Made by a program: the position numbers and the translations under genes. A stretch of 56,679 nt of DNA, taken from positions 1 through 56,679 of the forward strand of contig JAUVDV010000030.1 in NCBI GenBank assembly GCA_030595125.1, written 5' to 3'. Under the pieces are notes generated by a model that saw only the letters and a list, made by a program, of their open reading frames with translations, was not told where the DNA came from and did not search any database. Of the stretch, positions 54,069 through 56,679 are shown in pieces; positions within the stretch are counted from its first letter, which is position 1; each line of letters starts with the position of its first letter. Origin of the DNA: Deltaproteobacteria bacterium (GTDB lineage Bacteria; Myxococcota_A; Polyangia; JAAYKL01).

Positions 54069-55429
54069 TGAAGAGAACGTCGACGAAGGTGTCCGAACCT
54101 CTCGAAATACAGCCCTCTCAAACACTCGATGATCGGCCTGACCACTGGGATTACCAATGCAATCGCAGAATCCTTCCGGGCGGGTTGACCCTGATACATG
54201 TCGCGCAACCGCACCTGCACAGCGTCTCCATCTCCGCATTTGTGAGCGCCGGCTCGCGGTTCGAAAGCCAAAAAGACAACGGCCTGGCCCACTTCCTTGA
54301 GCACATGGTCTTTCGGGGAACCCGCGGTTTCCCGACGTCGTTCGATCTCAACCTCGCCGTTGAACGCATCGGCGGAAACCTGAACGCCGCAACGACCTCG
54401 GACTCCACAGAGTACACCATGTCCGTTCCAAGCGAGAACGTGGAGCGTGGCATCGACCTGGTCGCAGAGCTTCTGACCAGGCCCCGGTTCAACAGCATCG
54501 AGGTGGAACGCAAGGTCATATTGGAGGAGATCCGGGAGGATCTCGACCAGCATGGCAACCCGGTGGACATCGACTTTCTGTCACGCCGACGCCTGTGGCC
54601 CGATCATCCCCTCGGACAGTGCATCACCGGTCCGGTGGAAAACACGATGCGTTTCGATACGGACGATCTCGGTCGGTTTTTTAAAAAACATTACGTATCC
54701 GGCAATACGGTCGTGTGCGTCAGCGGCGCCATCAATCCGGACAGGATCGGCGAGACGGTGGAGCGAGCTTTTTGCGAGATGTACCCAGGATCGCGCGTCG
54801 AGGCACCGTCGACACCTTGCCTTTCCACCCAATCGTCCACGCTGCACGTCGACAAACCCGGTAGCCAGACACGGCTTCGCGCCGCGTTTCATGCCCCCGG
54901 GTCCACCTCCCCGGACTCCGTTGCAACGGACATCATGCTCCGGATGATAGACGACGGGATGTCCACGCCGCTGCATCACCGTATATTCGAATCCAGGGGG
55001 CTGGCGTATGACGTGTGTGCCTCCGTTGAGCAATACCCGGATGTGGGCGCGATCAACTTTGACGCCGCCTGCTCCCACGAGAACGTGGCGGATATCCTGA
55101 CCGAGGTTTTGCAAATCGTTTCCGACTTGAGGGATCACCCGGTCACCCAGGCCGACCTCGACAAGGCCCGCGAGCGGGCCGTGTGGGACCTGAAGGACTT
55201 CCAGGACAGTCCGAGCGCCATGAACGGCTGGTACGGCGAGCAGGAGCTGTTCCGCAAAGCCAGGACAATAGAGGACGAGGCAGAAAAGATATCCGCGATA
55301 ACCATCGAGGACATCGCCGTCGTCGCCGGGCGGATCTTCAAAGGATCGGGACTGCACGTTACCACCGTCGGGATTCAAGACGACGCACAGCGAAACAGGG
55401 TGGAGACGCTGGCACGGTCGTTCTCGTGA
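54068..55429 (+). CDS. M16-family zinc metallopeptidase
   Basis: 453 residues with the inverted zinc motif HFLEH (His75, Glu78, His79) and the downstream Glu in the VILEEI helix (about residue 153-154). Two M16 domains in the usual order; similar to the processing-peptidase-like PqqL/YmxG group. Cytoplasmic or periplasmic location cannot be decided: no signal peptide is visible. Start overlaps the foldase stop; stop overlaps the rsmA GTG. Confidence 0.92.
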   Translation: MKRTSTKVSEPLEIQPSQTLDDRPDHWDYQCNRRILPGGLTLIHVAQPHLHSVSISAFVSAGSRFESQKDNGLAHFLEHMVFRGTRGFPTSFDLNLAVERIGGNLNAATTSDSTEYTMSVPSENVERGIDLVAELLTRPRFNSIEVERKVILEEIREDLDQHGNPVDIDFLSRRRLWPDHPLGQCITGPVENTMRFDTDDLGRFFKKHYVSGNTVVCVSGAINPDRIGETVERAFCEMYPGSRVEAPSTPCLSTQSSTLHVDKPGSQTRLRAAFHAPGSTSPDSVATDIMLRMIDDGMSTPLHHRIFESRGLAYDVCASVEQYPDVGAINFDAACSHENVADILTEVLQIVSDLRDHPVTQADLDKARERAVWDLKDFQDSPSAMNGWYGEQELFRKARTIEDEAEKISAITIEDIAVVAGRIFKGSGLHVTTVGIQDDAQRNRVETLARSFS

Positions 55430-56280
55430 TCTTCGTGGATCCACGCGCTGTCCTCAAGCGCCACGGGTTGAAAGCAAAGCGGTCATGGGGCCAGAACTTT
55501 CTTGTCAGCGCGGGCGCGGTCGAACGAATCGCCCGACTCTGCGTCGACCAGCCCGGGCGCCACGTGGTGGAGATAGGAGCCGGCCTCGGAACCCTGACAA
55601 ACGCCCTGCTCGCCGTGGGTGGAAGAGTCACCGCCGTGGAACGAGATCGCGACTTGTGCCGGGTGCTGAGCTCCGAGTTCGAGCAAGGCGACATGCTCAC
55701 CATCGAGGAGGAAGACGCCGCGACTTTCGACTACCGAAGCTGCCTCGATAATATTCCGGGGGTCATCGCAGGAAACCTGCCCTACCAGATCACCGGTCTG
55801 ATCCTGCGTCGGATCATGGAGCCCAACATGCCTCTCGTCAGGGCTGTTTTCATGTTGCAGCTCGAAGTGGCGACGCGTCTCAAGGCCGGAATAGACGACC
55901 GGGAACGCAGCGCCCTCACCGTGATGTCCGACGCGCGATTCACCTCCAAAATTGTCATGCGCCTGCCTCCTACGGCGTTTCATCCAAAGCCCAAGGTACG
56001 CTCCGCCGTGGTGGATCTCACGCCGCGAGAGGAGCCGCTCTTTGGCAATATCGATCCGGAAAGGTTCGACATGACGGTCAAGTCCGCCTTCCACAACAGG
56101 CGCAAGATGATCAGAAATTCTCTTGTCGCTTCGGGTATCGGTTCTACGGAGGTCATCGATGCCGCCCTGGACGCCGCCGACATAGACCCGCATGTAAGAG
56201 CCGAGAAGCTTCCGACGGAAACCTTCGTCACCCTCACGCAAGCGCTGATAGATACCGACGATCACCCTTCCGAACAGTAG
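55426..56280 (+). CDS. rsmA: 16S rRNA dimethyladenosine transferase
   Basis: 284 residues from GTG 55426 (GTGA overlap with the M16 stop). SAM-binding motif I EIGAGLGTLT, catalytic NLPY in GNLPYQIT, and the N-terminal WGQNFL signature (usually LGQHFL). Dimethylates two adjacent adenines near the 3' end of 16S rRNA. A second GTG at 55435 is possible. Translationally coupled third gene of the foldase-M16-rsmA operon. Confidence 0.94.
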   Translation: MIFVDPRAVLKRHGLKAKRSWGQNFLVSAGAVERIARLCVDQPGRHVVEIGAGLGTLTNALLAVGGRVTAVERDRDLCRVLSSEFEQGDMLTIEEEDAATFDYRSCLDNIPGVIAGNLPYQITGLILRRIMEPNMPLVRAVFMLQLEVATRLKAGIDDRERSALTVMSDARFTSKIVMRLPPTAFHPKPKVRSAVVDLTPREEPLFGNIDPERFDMTVKSAFHNRRKMIRNSLVASGIGSTEVIDAALDAADIDPHVRAEKLPTETFVTLTQALIDTDDHPSEQ

Positions 56281-56292
56281 CGGTGCCCCGAA

Positions 56293-56307
56293 CCCCCCCC
56301 CCCCCCC
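56293..56307. repeat. 15-nt poly-C tract
   Basis: Fifteen consecutive C in the gap between rsmA and the transposase-like frame, 12 nt after the rsmA stop. The length is prone to slippage and to sequencing error. Confidence 0.8.
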
Positions 56308-56519
56308 ACTCGGACGCCTGCAGCGTCCAACAATTGATGTCCACCCTGGTGGTTTGAAATAGGTATGAACGTTTCTTCCTTTGTCGCCGCCGCCGGACGC
56401 CGCCGATTTCGCCGTTCTTTCGCCGATCGTAGGTCGTTTTAAAATCATAAAGTGTATTAAATAGTATCGAGTTTCACGTTTTGGTCTTTTGGGCACGGTG
56501 TGTGCTTTGCGCACCGTCG

Positions 56520-56679
56520 GTGCAGAGCGTTTTCTCAACAACACCGGAGTACAAACCCAGAAAGCCGGACGAAACGGTGTTGCATCGGATTGTTCGGGAT
56601 CATCTGGAGGATTTCCTACAAGAGGCAAGGGAGCGGTCTCGCGACGGCGAAGGCATGCCCGACTTCATAGTGCAGGAAC
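56520..56679 (+). CDS. IS91-like transposase, N-terminal fragment cut by window end
   Basis: The frame containing TPEYKPRKPDETVLHRIVRD and HLEDFLQEARERSRDGEGMP continues off the window. The start of IS91-family (Y2 rolling-circle) transposases reads like this: (Y)xPRxPE.. VL..VV..HLE.F. There is no ATG; GTG at 56520 or 56502 are candidate starts. The AT-rich stretch 56430-56490 before it differs from its neighbours and may be the left end of the element. Catalytic residues lie outside the window. Confidence 0.65.
   Translation, partial: MQSVFSTTPEYKPRKPDETVLHRIVRDHLEDFLQEARERSRDGEGMPDFIVQE

Noticed and set aside
53567-54239. Gly/Ser/Leu-rich minus-strand frames opposite the foldase tail
   Set aside because: They mirror the Lys-Pro-Glu-Pro repeats and have no independent support.

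Overview
The window (about 58-60% G+C by eye) looks like chromosomal DNA of a delta-proteobacterial/Myxococcota-type Gram-negative bacterium. The reasons are: many predicted lipoproteins whose lipid-anchored cysteine is followed by an Asp-Ser/Asp-Thr repeat tether; FG-GAP, PPC, vWFA and Cys-rich repeat surface proteins; a MYXO-CTERM-like Cys motif; an MXAN_5187-like sensor; and a full mreBCD-mrdA-rodA cluster. Genus-level assignment is not possible from the sequence alone.

Layout. 1-7.6 kb: two giant tandem paralogues (7 FG-GAP-like repeats, 8 Cys-rich repeats, DT tether, GCGC tail), the first cut by the window edge; a remnant of the mazF 3' end sits between them and marks the duplication endpoint. 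7.5-8.2 kb: mazEF-type toxin-antitoxin pair with a palindromic operator. 8.4-10.2 kb: panBC. 10.3-13.8 kb: envelope proteins, including a lipoprotein with three thioredoxin-like modules. 13.8-17.8 kb (minus): AAA ATPase, beta-barrel-like protein and FG-GAP lipoprotein. 18.0-24.1 kb: four-gene operon of DT-tethered lipoproteins (Ig-like/PPC, vWFA, a thioredoxin-fold protein with an in-frame UGA, and an unknown). 24.1-26.7 kb (minus): lipoprotein, purH (transformylase domain only) and pgeF. 26.7-31.1 kb: LpxL-type acyltransferase, lipoprotein, cupredoxin and a Cache-like sensor. 31.1-34.2 kb (minus): nitroreductase, membrane protein, lipoprotein and alpha/beta hydrolase. 34.5-42.3 kb: steroid 5-alpha-reductase family enzyme, NIF3 with a zinc-ribbon coiled coil, a PilT/PilU ATPase, an MNT/truncated-HEPN cassette bounded by 12-bp direct repeats, a degenerate M29 peptidase and a second vWFA lipoprotein. 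41.6-46.1 kb: operon ending in an Old Yellow Enzyme-type reductase. 46.1-51.7 kb (minus): mreBCD-mrdA-rodA. 52.0-56.3 kb: PpiD/SurA-like foldase, M16 peptidase, rsmA. 56.5 kb to the end: start of an IS91-like transposase.

The most interesting item is the gene at 22280-22942. It has been split by a UGA placed exactly at the first Cys of a thioredoxin W-C-x-x-C motif. The frame stays open for another 121 codons through a canonical cis-Pro region, and a 7-bp stem with an AGUU loop lies 20 nt after the UGA. I interpret it as a secreted, lipid-anchored selenoprotein (UPGC). It fits a window rich in Cys-laden surface proteins and envelope thiol-redox modules.
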